Below are positions 34,719 through 44,041 of a DNA stretch of 64,000 nucleotides, piece by piece. Each line of letters begins with the position of its first letter. The stretch's first letter is position 1. The stretch lies in contig JBHHYN010000003.1 of assembly GCA_046757565.1 (NCBI GenBank), positions 14,245 through 78,244 of the forward strand. The letters are read 5' to 3'. Source of the DNA: JBHHYN01 sp046757565. GTDB taxonomy: Bacteria; Pseudomonadota; Gammaproteobacteria; Eutrophobiales; Eutrophobiaceae. The translations under genes were made by a program, and so were the position numbers. The notes under the pieces were generated by a model that searched no databases, was not told the origin of the DNA, and saw only the letters and a program-made list of their open reading frames with translations.

Positions 34719-35180
34719 GTAATGTCTCCGCTGCGAGGCAGCTTTATTGTCCGGGGGGATCTATTTTAGATCAAAAATTTCCAAGGGATAGCGAGCGCCC
34801 CCTTTTCACATATCCTCATCCTTATTATCATTTTAGGTTTAAGCCGTCAAATTTCTCTTAAAGTCTTCACGACAGGCCTGTTTTTCGGATCAACATGTGC
34901 GTGTCGGCCGGATGCCTTCATAGTGGACTTAAACCCCCTGTCCCAGTGATGAGTTTAGCATAAAGTTGTATCAAATATTGCCCCGCCTTCGGCATCCGGA
35001 ATAGATTTCCTGATCACATTTAGCATAAACCCGGGGCCATGTTAAAATAGAGAGTGCGGTATAACTTAGGGATTAACCGATCCGATGAAGGTCAACGTAT
35101 CATATAAGGATTAATGACATCCCGGTTTCACCGATTGTTCAAAAAATAATCTCTATTTCCACTTGAGTCGGAAGGATCAA
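34719..35180. other. Divergent regulatory region between fwdD and beta-RFAP synthase
   Basis: About 460 bases with no gene, separating the minus-strand Fhc/Fdh array from the plus-strand H4MPT cluster. It must hold promoters for both. An 11-base direct repeat TTTAGCATAAA occurs at 34954-34964 and 35019-35029, 65 bases apart, and may be a regulator site. TATAAC near 35061 is a possible -10 for the plus strand. Confidence 0.5.
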
Positions 35181-36170
35181 ATGGATGAATTACGTGTGAG
35201 TGTTTTTGCCCCGGCGCGGCTGCATTTGGGATTTATCGATATGCATGGTGGCCTGGGCAGGTATTTTGGCAGTCTGGGAATCAGCCTGGCCGAGATCCAT
35301 ACCGATCTGGTCATGACGCGGGATTCCGGCATCTCAGCCGATGGACCCGGTTCTGATCGGGCCGCCGTTTGTGCCGAAAGGCTGATAACGCATCTGCAGC
35401 TGGATGGTGGTGTGCATATCAAGCTAAACAGCGTCATTCCGGAACATATGGGTCTGGGATCCGGGACCCAGATGTCGCTCGCGGTAGCAACAGCCATAGC
35501 CAGACTCCATGGGCTTAATATCTCAATAGCCGACCTGGCTGCGGTGATGGATCGTGGCAGCCGCTCCGGTATCGGTATCGGGGCCTTTATGTATGGTGGC
35601 TTTATTGTTGATGGTGGGCTGGGCGCTGACAGCAAGGTACCGCCAATTATCAGCCACATGGATTTTCCGGAAACGTGGCGCTTTATATTGGTCATCGATA
35701 ACGAGCGCCGTGGTATCGAAGGCCCTGCAGAAAAGCAGGCATTCAAGCATTTGGCCGGTATGGACGAGCGCACGGTAGCGGACGTGTGCCGTCTGGTCCT
35801 GATGCAGGTGTTACCCGCTGTTGCGGAAAGCGATTGCCGCCAGTTTGGCGAGGCGATTACGGCGATTCAGCAGGTGTCCGGGAATTATTTCGCAGAGATA
35901 CAGGGAGGGCAGTACAACAGTCCGGAGGTGGGGCGCGCGCTTTCATCGTTGCTGGACGACGGTGCACACGGTATCGGACAAAGCTCCTGGGGGCCGACCG
36001 GTTTTGCCGTTTTTGCGAGCGAAACGGATGCCCGCCATGCATTAGAGCGGTTAATCAATGACCATGAAAACAGCCATCGGCTGCAATTTATATTATGCAG
36101 GGCCCGTAACAACAAAGCAGACGTGCGGTTAGAAGAGGCTACTTATAACAGTTCAATCCCTATTTCATAA
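35181..36170 (+). CDS. Beta-ribofuranosylaminobenzene 5'-phosphate synthase
   Basis: First committed step of H4MPT biosynthesis: joins 4-hydroxybenzoate or p-aminobenzoate with PRPP, releasing CO2 or equivalent. It is a GHMP-kinase-fold protein (FAPARLHLGFIDMHGGLGR at the start; the loop PEHMGLGSGTQMSLAVATA; GRSSGIGIGAFMYGGF-like region; SWGPTGFAVF near the end). ATG 35181 with AAGGA upstream is chosen over an upstream TTG. It leads the plus-strand cluster followed by mtdB and mch. Confidence 0.92.
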   Translation: MDELRVSVFAPARLHLGFIDMHGGLGRYFGSLGISLAEIHTDLVMTRDSGISADGPGSDRAAVCAERLITHLQLDGGVHIKLNSVIPEHMGLGSGTQMSLAVATAIARLHGLNISIADLAAVMDRGSRSGIGIGAFMYGGFIVDGGLGADSKVPPIISHMDFPETWRFILVIDNERRGIEGPAEKQAFKHLAGMDERTVADVCRLVLMQVLPAVAESDCRQFGEAITAIQQVSGNYFAEIQGGQYNSPEVGRALSSLLDDGAHGIGQSSWGPTGFAVFASETDARHALERLINDHENSHRLQFILCRARNNKADVRLEEATYNSSIPIS

Positions 36171-36188
36171 CACGATATTGAGACCAAA

Positions 36189-37106
36189 ATGAATGATCCC
36201 TATTTGCTCCATATATTTAATCCAACCAAAAATGTCAGTCCCTTCGATGTCAATATGGCCTATGAAACTGCGTACGACGGCGTTATCCCTTACACGAATG
36301 TTACACTCGAAGAGATCCATGGGTTGACGCAGGATACGATTTTTTCGCGCGGCCCGGCCGGTATGAAACGCACCGCTATATTTATAGGCGGGCGTGAATT
36401 CGGTCTGGCCATGGATATGCTGGACCATGCCAGGAATGCCATGATTCCCCCGTTTGCGGTCTCGGTTTTTGCCGATCCAAGCGGCGCCATTACCACTGCG
36501 GCGGCCCTGGTGGCCTGCATTGAGTCCTGTATGAAGAGCCGGAACGGGGAGACCCTGGCCGGCAAGAAGGTCCACATTATGGGGGGTACCGGTCCTGTCG
36601 GGATTTGTGCGGGGGTTTTAGCGTATGGCTGTGGCGCGGAAGTCTATCTGGCCAGCAGCCGGGGATGCGACGTGGCGCGAAATGTTGCCGAAGAATATAA
36701 CGCCCGCTGCGGGGTGGCCATGCGGGGGGCATCCAGTCATTCCGGGGATGAGATACTGGAGTTTCTTGAGCAGACCCAGGTCGTGATCGGCGCCGCCAAA
36801 GCCGGTATCAAGTTGCTCGATCGGGAACAACTGGAAAAAGCCGGTGAATTGATGATTGCGGCGGATGTCAATGCCGTGCCGCCGCCCGGTATCGAAGGGG
36901 TCGATGTCAACGATATGGGGACCCCTATGGATTTCACTCCTAAAAAGGCTGTCGCCATTGGCGCATTGGCCATAGGCAATGTCAAATATAAAGTCCACTA
37001 CCGGCTGTTTGAGATGATGCAGTCGGCAAAGGAGCCGGTCTATCTGGACCATATCAAGGCATTCGATGTCGCCAGGAAATTCATGTCAAAACGGGTCTAT
37101 GAATGA
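36189..37106 (+). CDS. mtdB: NAD(P)-dependent methylene-H4MPT dehydrogenase
   Basis: Oxidises methylene-H4MPT to methenyl-H4MPT in the cytosol. The 305-residue protein has the nucleotide-binding GGTGPVGICAGVLAYGCGAEV, a catalytic-domain start HIFNPTKNVSPFDVNMAY and the NP-binding ending DFTPKKAVAIGALAIGN. It fits MtdB of methylotrophs (NAD+ or NADP+ linked) rather than archaeal F420-dependent Mtd. It overlaps the mch start by eight bases, so the two enzymes acting in sequence are translationally coupled. Confidence 0.94.
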   Translation: MNDPYLLHIFNPTKNVSPFDVNMAYETAYDGVIPYTNVTLEEIHGLTQDTIFSRGPAGMKRTAIFIGGREFGLAMDMLDHARNAMIPPFAVSVFADPSGAITTAAALVACIESCMKSRNGETLAGKKVHIMGGTGPVGICAGVLAYGCGAEVYLASSRGCDVARNVAEEYNARCGVAMRGASSHSGDEILEFLEQTQVVIGAAKAGIKLLDREQLEKAGELMIAADVNAVPPPGIEGVDVNDMGTPMDFTPKKAVAIGALAIGNVKYKVHYRLFEMMQSAKEPVYLDHIKAFDVARKFMSKRVYE

Positions 37107-38097
37107 CGTAATGAAGGATGAGCAATTTATCAGTATTAACGGCCTTGCCGGACCATTAGTTCAATCATTAATCGCTGATGCCGCAAGTCTGCGGCTGCTG
37201 GTCTCAAAACTGGAAAATGGGGCCACCATTGTCGATGCAGGCATTGAGTCTGTCGGCAGCCTGGAGGCGGGCAGGCGCATTGCCGGGATCTGCCTTGGCG
37301 GCCTCGGGACAGTCAGGCTGCGCTCATCGGCCAATTCGGAACGATGGCCGTGGCATGTCGATGTCCATGCCTCCAATCCGGTATTGGCCTGTTTGGCCAG
37401 CCAGTACGCCGGCTGGAGTCTGTCCCATGGACACGGCAAGCGGGCGTTCCACGCGCTCGGTTCGGGACCGGCCCGGGCGCTGGGCAGCAAAGAACCGCTG
37501 TTTGAGGAGATCGCCTACCGTGACAAAGCAGACAGCACCTGTCTGGTGCTGGAGGTGGATACCTGTCCCCCCGTTGAGATTGCCCGGGAAGTGGCGGAAA
37601 AGTGCCATGTTGCAGGGGAGAATTTGACCCTGATCCTCACGCCTACCTCCAGCCTCAGCGGCATCGTGCAGATTGTCTCCCGGGTGCTGGAGACGGCCTT
37701 GCACAAGGCCCATGCGCTGGGTTTCCCGTTGGAAAAGATCGTCGATGGCGCCGGCAGCGCGCCGTTGTGCCCGCCCGCCGGTGATTTTCTGACTGCCATG
37801 GGACGCACCAATGACGCCATACTGTTTGCCGGACACGTACAGCTGTTCGTCGATGCCGGGGATGTTGAGGCGGCGGAACTGGCGAACCGTCTCCCGAGCA
37901 GCGCCTCGGAGGATTTCGGCAAACCTTTCGGTGAGATCTTCAAGGAGGTAAATTATGACTTTTACAAGATTGACCCGATGCTGTTCAGCCCGGCAAGCGT
38001 TACGGTGAGTACCCTGAAGAGGGGTAAATCTTATCATGCCGGCCGGATCAATCCGGAATTGCTTGATCGGTCATTTACTGGAGATTTCAGTTGCTAG
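37099..38097 (+). CDS. mch: Methenyl-H4MPT cyclohydrolase
   Basis: Hydrolyses methenyl-H4MPT to N5-formyl-H4MPT, feeding the Fhc complexes. Motifs: SINGLAGPLVQSLIADA near the start, VDAGIESVGSLEAGRRIAGICLGG, ALGSGPARALGSKEPLFEEI, and the central PLCPPAGDFLTAMGRTNDA. About 332 residues from ATG 37099, which overlaps the mtdB stop; ATG 37111 is an alternative. The long frame upstream is in the mtdB coding region. Confidence 0.96.
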   Translation: MNDVMKDEQFISINGLAGPLVQSLIADAASLRLLVSKLENGATIVDAGIESVGSLEAGRRIAGICLGGLGTVRLRSSANSERWPWHVDVHASNPVLACLASQYAGWSLSHGHGKRAFHALGSGPARALGSKEPLFEEIAYRDKADSTCLVLEVDTCPPVEIAREVAEKCHVAGENLTLILTPTSSLSGIVQIVSRVLETALHKAHALGFPLEKIVDGAGSAPLCPPAGDFLTAMGRTNDAILFAGHVQLFVDAGDVEAAELANRLPSSASEDFGKPFGEIFKEVNYDFYKIDPMLFSPASVTVSTLKRGKSYHAGRINPELLDRSFTGDFSC

Positions 38098-38115
38098 GAG
38101 TCTGCCGGATTTAGG

Positions 38116-38952
38116 ATGCGCAGGAATGAACTCGAGGAGGTGGTTTTGGCCAGCTTCAGGGGGGAAATCGATGCCCTGAAACCGGGTAATGTGAGCCGCT
38201 ATGCCGGCGGGCACGGTATGAGCTACCAGGATTTTATCCAAAGCGCTGAAGCGGTCGTTCCCATATTGTGCCACTGCGATTACTCTGTAGGCGAGCGTAT
38301 TCTCGAGAGTGTCGTGGCGACCCGGGAGGTGGCCGGGTGCAATACCAATCTGGGGATGCTGCTTCTGTATGCCCCGCTGATCAAGGCGTTCGAGGTGAGC
38401 GTGGACAGCAGAGATCTGCGGCGGAGCCTTGTTACCACCCTGGCTGCATTGCAACATGCTGATACGGAGGCGATATTCGCCGCGATTCGCCTGGCAAACC
38501 CGGCCGGGCTTGGACAAGTGGCCCAATATGACGTACATTCTACCACTGAGGCCGATATAATAACGGTCATGCAGGCGGCGGCGGACCGTGATCTGATTGC
38601 CAGGGAATATGTAACCGGCTTTGAGATCGTCTGTACAACGGGATTTGAGTGCCTGGGTGACTTCGGCAGGCGCTGGAATAGTGTAGAATGGGCGGCCGTA
38701 GCCTGCTACATGACGATTTTGGCGAATTTCCCGGATTCCCACATCCGCAGGAAATTCGGAATTGAAGCCGCCGAGCGTGTCAGGGCACAATCTGTTCCGA
38801 TGCTGAAGCGGTTACAAAAGAACAAGAAGCCGGACAGCGCCATACCGATGCTGCTGGCATACGATAAGGAGCTTAAAGAGTCGAAACTAAATCCAGGCGC
38901 TTGTGCAGACCTGACTGCGGCAAGCCTCCTGTTTTACAACTTGAGTACCTGA
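38116..38952 (+). CDS. CitG/MdcB-like triphosphoribosyl-dephospho-CoA synthase family protein
   Basis: Homologue of the gene often called orf5 in methylotroph H4MPT clusters; the family joins dephospho-CoA to a ribose triphosphate but its role here is not established. The motif EIDALKPGNVSRYAGGHGMS near the start (ALKPGNV is the family hallmark) and NTNLGMLLLYAPLIKAF are clear. 278 residues. It follows mch by 18 bases and precedes fae. A part in H4MPT or methylofuran synthesis is inferred from constant company. Confidence 0.85.
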   Translation: MRRNELEEVVLASFRGEIDALKPGNVSRYAGGHGMSYQDFIQSAEAVVPILCHCDYSVGERILESVVATREVAGCNTNLGMLLLYAPLIKAFEVSVDSRDLRRSLVTTLAALQHADTEAIFAAIRLANPAGLGQVAQYDVHSTTEADIITVMQAAADRDLIAREYVTGFEIVCTTGFECLGDFGRRWNSVEWAAVACYMTILANFPDSHIRRKFGIEAAERVRAQSVPMLKRLQKNKKPDSAIPMLLAYDKELKESKLNPGACADLTAASLLFYNLST

Positions 38953-39103
38953 TCAATTTCAGGGATTGCCGGCCTGTAGCCGTGTCATCCTGCGGACCGG
39001 TATGGCGGAGGGCTGTTCGCAGCGTCATGGCTTCATGACGGGAATTCAGCGATGTCTATACTGAAAAAACTTATTGATTTTTTTAACCGGAGGAGAAAGA
39101 AAA

Positions 39104-39616
39104 ATGGCAGTTATCGATAGAGTATTAATAGGTGAGGCACTGGTAGGTGACGGTAACGAGGTTGCCCATATCGATTTGATGATGGGTCCGCGCGGCAGTG
39201 CGGCGGAAACGGCCTTTTGTAATGCACTGACCAACAACAAGGACGGTTTCAGTACCTTAATGGCTGTGGTTGCGCCAAACCTTGCGTGTAAACCCAACAC
39301 CATCCTGTTTAACAAGGTGACGATTAAAGGGGCAACCCAGGCGGTCCAGATGTTTGGTCCTGCCCAGCGCGCCGTTGCCATGGCAGTGATGGATTGCGTT
39401 GAAGACGGCACCATCCCCGCGGATGAGGCCGATGATATCTTCATCAGTGTCGGTGTCTTCATCCATTGGCTGGCTGAAGACGGCGCCAAGATCCAGGATT
39501 ACAACTATGAGGCAACCAAGTTATCAATCAAGCGTGCCGTCGCCCGTGAGCCCAAGGCCTCTGAGGTCCTCAGCAAACGTGGTTCTGCTGATCACCCGTT
39601 TGCGGCACATTCATAG
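39104..39616 (+). CDS. fae: Formaldehyde-activating enzyme
   Basis: Speeds condensation of formaldehyde with H4MPT to methylene-H4MPT, the entry to the pathway. Starts at ATG 39104 (MAVIDRVLIGEALVG) with AGGAGAAAG upstream; 170 residues. The catalytic His22 in GNEVAHIDLMMGPRG is present, and the C-terminal ISVGVFIHWLAEDG and ADHPFAAHS match. It has its own upstream gap of 150 bases and a strong terminator after it, as expected for an abundant single-gene transcript. Confidence 0.97.
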   Translation: MAVIDRVLIGEALVGDGNEVAHIDLMMGPRGSAAETAFCNALTNNKDGFSTLMAVVAPNLACKPNTILFNKVTIKGATQAVQMFGPAQRAVAMAVMDCVEDGTIPADEADDIFISVGVFIHWLAEDGAKIQDYNYEATKLSIKRAVAREPKASEVLSKRGSADHPFAAHS

Positions 39617-39631
39617 TCCTTTCACATTCCA

Positions 39632-39680
39632 GGTTGGATGTTCCAACCAACAACACGCCCCGGCCTATGCCGGGGTTTTT
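39632..39680 (+). terminator. Double hairpin terminator after fae
   Basis: GGTTGGA/TCCAACC (39632-39648) is followed by CCCCGGC (39658-39664) / GCCGGGG (39669-39675) with a CTAT loop and TTTTT at 39676-39680. The second is a textbook rho-independent terminator. Confidence 0.92.
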
Positions 39681-39838
39681 ATTTACAGGATGTAATGTAT
39701 GCCGTGGGTGCATGGATGCACAGGACGCATATATGGATATATGCGGTTGATTACGTCTGGAACGAGTAATCTAGCGGCGATTTACAGGATGTAGAAATGT
39801 GCCTGGAACAATGTTGAGGAGTCTGCAGCAGCGAATTT

Positions 39839-40531
39839 TCAGGACCGATACTTATGCAAGGTCTCGACACTAATTTTGTTATTATGCAGCGCAGTTGCCA
39901 ATAGGGCACCCGAGATCCCCCTGGAGCAGAGCTGTTCCAGGTCCTGTTCATTGCGGACCCCGCCGGCTGTAAACAGGTTTTTTCCGGGGACAATGGAGTT
40001 GATGTAGCGCAGCAGGTCCATTTCCGGGCCCATGCCCGACCCGACCCGGTGTAACGCCATAATAATGATGTCCTGCGGCCAGCACAGCGGCTGTTCCAGC
40101 AGATCTGCATCGCCTTTTAAGACCCGGCCGGTAAAATCCAGAGAAAGGATAATCTTACGGTTGGCATGACCACAGTCGGCAAGTTGCCGGCAACCGATGC
40201 CTGTCTCACTGCCGATAACGGGCCGCAGGCGGTCATGGGAAAACAGATAGTCAGCAAAATTGTTACCGGCGTCGATCCAGAAGCTCAGCCCGGGAAAATT
40301 ACGGTGTAGTGCGTCGATCACCCGCCTGTTGTCGCCCTTACCTTGAATGGCGTCCAGATCGGCCACATACAGGGTGGTAAAAGGGTAGAGTGACAGATAC
40401 GCCCGGACAACAGCGTCCACGTCGGCCTGCGGAGACAGTAGCGATTGGACCGGTTTGTATTCCTCACGTCTGCCGGCACGGGCAAGGACGGCAATTCCAT
40501 CACGAATATCGATTACAGGTATAATGAGCAT
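39839..40531 (-). CDS. HisA-like TIM-barrel protein of the H4MPT cluster
   Basis: Related to the histidine enzyme HisA but not the housekeeping copy by context. Start ATG 40531 (MLIIPVIDIRDGIAVLA); the longer frame adds an unlikely lead. Barrel features include LYVADLDAIQGKGDNRRVI, ILSLDFTGRVLKGD and FTAGGVRNEQDLEQL; length about 230. Methylotrophs carry such a hisA-like gene in the archaeal-type C1 cluster, presumably for cofactor synthesis. It is the only minus-strand gene inside this plus-strand cluster. The exact reaction is unknown to me. Confidence 0.82.
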   Translation of the reverse strand: MLIIPVIDIRDGIAVLARAGRREEYKPVQSLLSPQADVDAVVRAYLSLYPFTTLYVADLDAIQGKGDNRRVIDALHRNFPGLSFWIDAGNNFADYLFSHDRLRPVIGSETGIGCRQLADCGHANRKIILSLDFTGRVLKGDADLLEQPLCWPQDIIIMALHRVGSGMGPEMDLLRYINSIVPGKNLFTAGGVRNEQDLEQLCSRGISGALLATALHNNKISVETLHKYRS

Positions 40532-40624
40532 GAAACAGAAACTCCAGGTTAGCGTCATTGTGACGTACCCGGGGAGAAGAATGAAGTGGCTCAATTCAAT
40601 CGCCGGAACTTCTAACTTATTCGA

Positions 40625-41620
40625 ATGCGCCTGTTTGTCTGTGAATATATTACCTGCGGGGGAATGAGGGACCAGGAACTGCGTGCATCGCTCAGGTTCG
40701 ATGGCGAGACCATGTTGCAGGCGCTCATGACCGATCTGAGGGTCCTTGCCGGCATTGATATCATCTCGACACGTGATGACAGGTTGGAGAATTTGCCTGA
40801 ATCGATCGCCGCTATTGGCATCAACGACAATGTCCGGGACATCTGGACATCATGCATGCAGGCCGCGGATGCCGTCTGGGTCATTGCCCCTGAGAGCGGT
40901 GGTCTGTTGGCCACTATGCATAAACTGGCGCTCGATTCAGGTTGCGGTTTTGTCGGTTGCAATACATCGGCCATGCACATCGCAGCCAGTAAATCCAGGA
41001 CAGCCGAGGCCCTGTCAACATGCGCTATCCCGTGTATCGAAACCTTTCTTCCAGGCGGGCAACTTCCCCGGAGTAACACCGGCTGGGTAGTTAAACCCGA
41101 TGACGGAGCCGGTTCGGAGGATTGCTATTTTTTTGAAAAGAAGCAGCAGTTGCGAAAGTGGTGGGAGGAAAATCGTACACAACAGCCGTTTGTCGTTCAG
41201 AGATATGTGCCAGGTTTAGCGGCAAGTGTGTCGGCGCTGTATGATAACGGCCGGGCCCTGCTGCTCTCCTGTAATGAGCAGTTATTCCAGTTTGAGGATG
41301 GCCGTGGAAGAAACCGCGGTGTCGTGGTAAATGGTTTGAGGCAACATCGGAGCGTATTCGAAGACATTGCGATCCAGGTCGGCAAGGCGATTCCGGGATT
41401 ATGGGGCTATATCGGTATCGATCTGATCCTGACAAAATCCGGTCCCGTCGTGGTGGAAATCAATCCCCGCTTGACAACCTCTTATGCCGGCCTGAGCAAG
41501 TCATTGGGGCTCAATGTTGCAGAACTCATCCTGCAATTCTTTAATGGACAGGGACTATTTGAATTCCCTCGAATAAAAGCGGGCGTGACCACTGTCGAAA
41601 TGTATGCGGGCAATGACTGA
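40625..41620 (+). CDS. ATP-grasp family ligase of the H4MPT cluster
   Basis: 331 residues with an ATP-grasp fold: a substrate domain, then GWVVKPDDGAGSEDCYFFEK (lysine and acidic loop), QPFVVQRYVPGLAASV and the metal-binding GYIGIDLILTKSGPVVVEINPR. It corresponds to the ATP-grasp orf conserved in methylotroph H4MPT/methylofuran gene sets, likely adding an amino acid or side chain to the cofactor. The substrate cannot be read here. Its end overlaps the next gene. Confidence 0.85.
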   Translation: MRLFVCEYITCGGMRDQELRASLRFDGETMLQALMTDLRVLAGIDIISTRDDRLENLPESIAAIGINDNVRDIWTSCMQAADAVWVIAPESGGLLATMHKLALDSGCGFVGCNTSAMHIAASKSRTAEALSTCAIPCIETFLPGGQLPRSNTGWVVKPDDGAGSEDCYFFEKKQQLRKWWEENRTQQPFVVQRYVPGLAASVSALYDNGRALLLSCNEQLFQFEDGRGRNRGVVVNGLRQHRSVFEDIAIQVGKAIPGLWGYIGIDLILTKSGPVVVEINPRLTTSYAGLSKSLGLNVAELILQFFNGQGLFEFPRIKAGVTTVEMYAGND

Positions 41621-42665
41621 TCGAAATTATATTGGCTGGGATATCGGTGGAGCCCATCTGAAAATGGCGCATATTGACGGCCGGGGCAGGAGTCTCCGCG
41701 CCGAACAATTTGCGACGCCACTCTGGCAGGGACTGGAGCCGCTGGTCCAGGCGTTGCAGGAGGTTAAAAAAAAGTTGCCGGACACGAAGCTCAGCCATGC
41801 GGTCACTACTACCGGTGAACTGGCCGATTGCTTTCCAGACCGCAAAACGGGTGTATGCACCCTGGTTGAGCGGATTTCATCGATATTTGATAATAGTCAG
41901 GTGCTGGTTTATGCCGGTGCGGGTGGGTTCATTCCGGTAAACCAGGCGGGCGATCGCTATCGCCAGGTCGCTTCCGCCAACTGGCATGCGACCACGCAAT
42001 TCGTTGCCCGTCACTACGGTTCCGGCGTGCTCATGGATATCGGCAGCAGCACGGTGGATATCGTTCCTTTTCAGCAAGGCAGCCTGTGCTGTCGTGGCCA
42101 TACCGATGAAGAGCGGCTCCGATATAATGAACTGGTTTATAGCGGCATCGTCCGCACGCCGCTGATGGCCATCACCGGCCAGGTCCCTTATGCAGGTGAG
42201 TGGCAGCCGTTGGCGGCGGAAAACTTTGCCTGCACGGCGGATATCTACCGGTTGACCGGCGAATTGAACGAGTTTGACGATATGATGGTTCCTGCCGATG
42301 GTGGCGGCAAGACGGTCACCGATAGTGCGCGGCGGCTCGCCAGAATGGTGGGGGTGGACATCGACCCGGCGGCATCGCTTGCAGAGTGGCGCCGGCCGGC
42401 ACGCTATATTGCAGAACAACAGTTGCAGACAATCAGTTGCGCGCTGCATCGGGTGATGTCAGCAGCCGGTCTTAACGAGGGAACAACGTTGGTTGGCGCG
42501 GGTTGTGGCCGTTTTCTCGTGCGTAAACTGGCACAGCGCCATGCGTGTCATTACGCTGATTTTGAGGAGATATTATACGAGCCCGATAAAATGCCGGGCG
42601 CGGCCGGCAACTGCGCTACGGCAATCTCTGTAGCGCAACTGGCGAGATTGGCCGAGCACCCATGA
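41613..42665 (+). CDS. mfnF: MfnF-like hydantoinase/oxoprolinase-fold enzyme (methanofuran-type cofactor synthesis)
   Basis: In methanogens MfnF couples the activated furan with tyramine during methanofuran synthesis. This 350-residue protein shows the sugar-kinase/actin-like ATPase phosphate loops YIGWDIGGAHLKMA and GVLMDIGSSTVDIVPF and the ending LVGAGCGRFLVRKLA. ATG 41613 overlaps the previous stop; ATG 41604 is possible. Paired with an MfnE-like kinase two genes later, it supports local synthesis of methylofuran, the carrier used by both Fhc sets. Confidence 0.85.
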   Translation: MTDRNYIGWDIGGAHLKMAHIDGRGRSLRAEQFATPLWQGLEPLVQALQEVKKKLPDTKLSHAVTTTGELADCFPDRKTGVCTLVERISSIFDNSQVLVYAGAGGFIPVNQAGDRYRQVASANWHATTQFVARHYGSGVLMDIGSSTVDIVPFQQGSLCCRGHTDEERLRYNELVYSGIVRTPLMAITGQVPYAGEWQPLAAENFACTADIYRLTGELNEFDDMMVPADGGGKTVTDSARRLARMVGVDIDPAASLAEWRRPARYIAEQQLQTISCALHRVMSAAGLNEGTTLVGAGCGRFLVRKLAQRHACHYADFEEILYEPDKMPGAAGNCATAISVAQLARLAEHP

Positions 42666-44041
42666 AATTGGCCGAGCTTCCCTATTACCGGGATTCCGCC
42701 GGACTCTTCAGTCTCATTGCCTCCGAACCCTGGAGCATTTATCTCGATAGTTGCTATCCCTATAGCGATTCCGGGCGTTTTGATATCATCTCCACGCGAC
42801 CTTACAAGACCTTTGCCACGTATGGGATGGATACCTATGTGGATGATGGTCAGCAGGTCAGGTGTTTCCAGGATGACCCCTTCGAACTGATAAAAGCCGC
42901 CATCGGAGAGATCACGGGCAATCTCACGGGCCTGCCTTTTTGTGGCGGCGCCATGGGCTATTTCGGTTATGACCTGGGCCGGCGGATAGAGTCGTTGCCG
43001 GTTATAGCGGTGCAGGACATCGATGCCCCCGATATGGCCGTCGGACTCTATGACTGGGCCGTCATTGTCGACCACCATAAACGCCGCTCCTGGTTGATCG
43101 GGCAGGGCCGGGACGCTGCTACTGAAGTGCAATGGCAAGCATTACAGGAGTTGTTTCAGGCTCGGGAAAGCTCTTCCACAGCCGGATTTCAAGTGCGTTC
43201 CGAAATCCACTCGAACCTGGACAAGGCAAGTTATGCCAGGGCGTTCCGCAGAATAAAAGAATACATACGAGAGGGAGATTGTTATCAGGTCAATCTGGCG
43301 CAACGCTTCTCGGTAGACCTGGAAGGCGACCTCTGGGAGCTCTATCTGCAGCTACGCAGGAACAATCCGGCGCCTTTCGCCTGTTATTTAAAGTTGCCGG
43401 ACGGATGCGTACTGAGTTCCTCGCCGGAACGATTCCTGAGTGTCGTCAACGGGCAGGTCGAGACCAAGCCCATTAAAGGCACCATCCGCCGCTCGATCTT
43501 CGCCTATGAAGACAAGGCCCTGGCGGAGAAACTGCTGGAGAGCGAAAAGGACAGGGCGGAAAACCTGATGATTGTGGATCTGTTACGTAACGATATCGGT
43601 AAAAATTGTGCCACGGGTAGTGTCACCGTGCCAAAACTGTTTGCCCTCGAAAGCTATGCCAGTATCCATCACCTGGTCAGCACCATCAGCGGTCAACTGA
43701 AGCGTGATCGACATGTTCTGGATCTGCTGCGTGGCTGTTTCCCGGGGGGTTCGATAACCGGAGCACCCAAATTACGCGCCATGCAGATTATTGAGGAGCT
43801 GGAGCCCCACCGGCGCAACATTTATTGTGGCGCGATTGCCTATATTGGCTACGATGGCAATATGGACAGCAATATTGCCATACGCACACTGCTTGCTTAC
43901 CGGGACAAGGTACATATCTGGGCGGGAGGCGGCATTGTCGCCGATTCAGTTCTGGAAGTGGAATACCAGGAGTGTTTTGAAAAGGCCGCTGCAATCCTGA
44001 AACTGTTTGAACGGAAAAGCGACCGGGATGTGGGTCGTTAA
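42662..44041 (+). CDS. pabB: Aminodeoxychorismate synthase component I
   Basis: Chorismate-utilising enzyme making 4-amino-4-deoxychorismate, the precursor of p-aminobenzoate. The 459 residues show the anthranilate-synthase-type core: YCQVNLAQRF-like GDCYQVNLAQRFSVDL, LSSSPERFLSVVNGQVETKPIKGT, the PIKGT lysine, RAENLMIVDLLRNDIGK and FPGGSITGAPKLRAMQ. It overlaps mfnF by four bases. A pabB inside this cluster points to the benzoate-derived ring of H4MPT, and to folate. Confidence 0.93.
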   Translation: MKLAELPYYRDSAGLFSLIASEPWSIYLDSCYPYSDSGRFDIISTRPYKTFATYGMDTYVDDGQQVRCFQDDPFELIKAAIGEITGNLTGLPFCGGAMGYFGYDLGRRIESLPVIAVQDIDAPDMAVGLYDWAVIVDHHKRRSWLIGQGRDAATEVQWQALQELFQARESSSTAGFQVRSEIHSNLDKASYARAFRRIKEYIREGDCYQVNLAQRFSVDLEGDLWELYLQLRRNNPAPFACYLKLPDGCVLSSSPERFLSVVNGQVETKPIKGTIRRSIFAYEDKALAEKLLESEKDRAENLMIVDLLRNDIGKNCATGSVTVPKLFALESYASIHHLVSTISGQLKRDRHVLDLLRGCFPGGSITGAPKLRAMQIIEELEPHRRNIYCGAIAYIGYDGNMDSNIAIRTLLAYRDKVHIWAGGGIVADSVLEVEYQECFEKAAAILKLFERKSDRDVGR

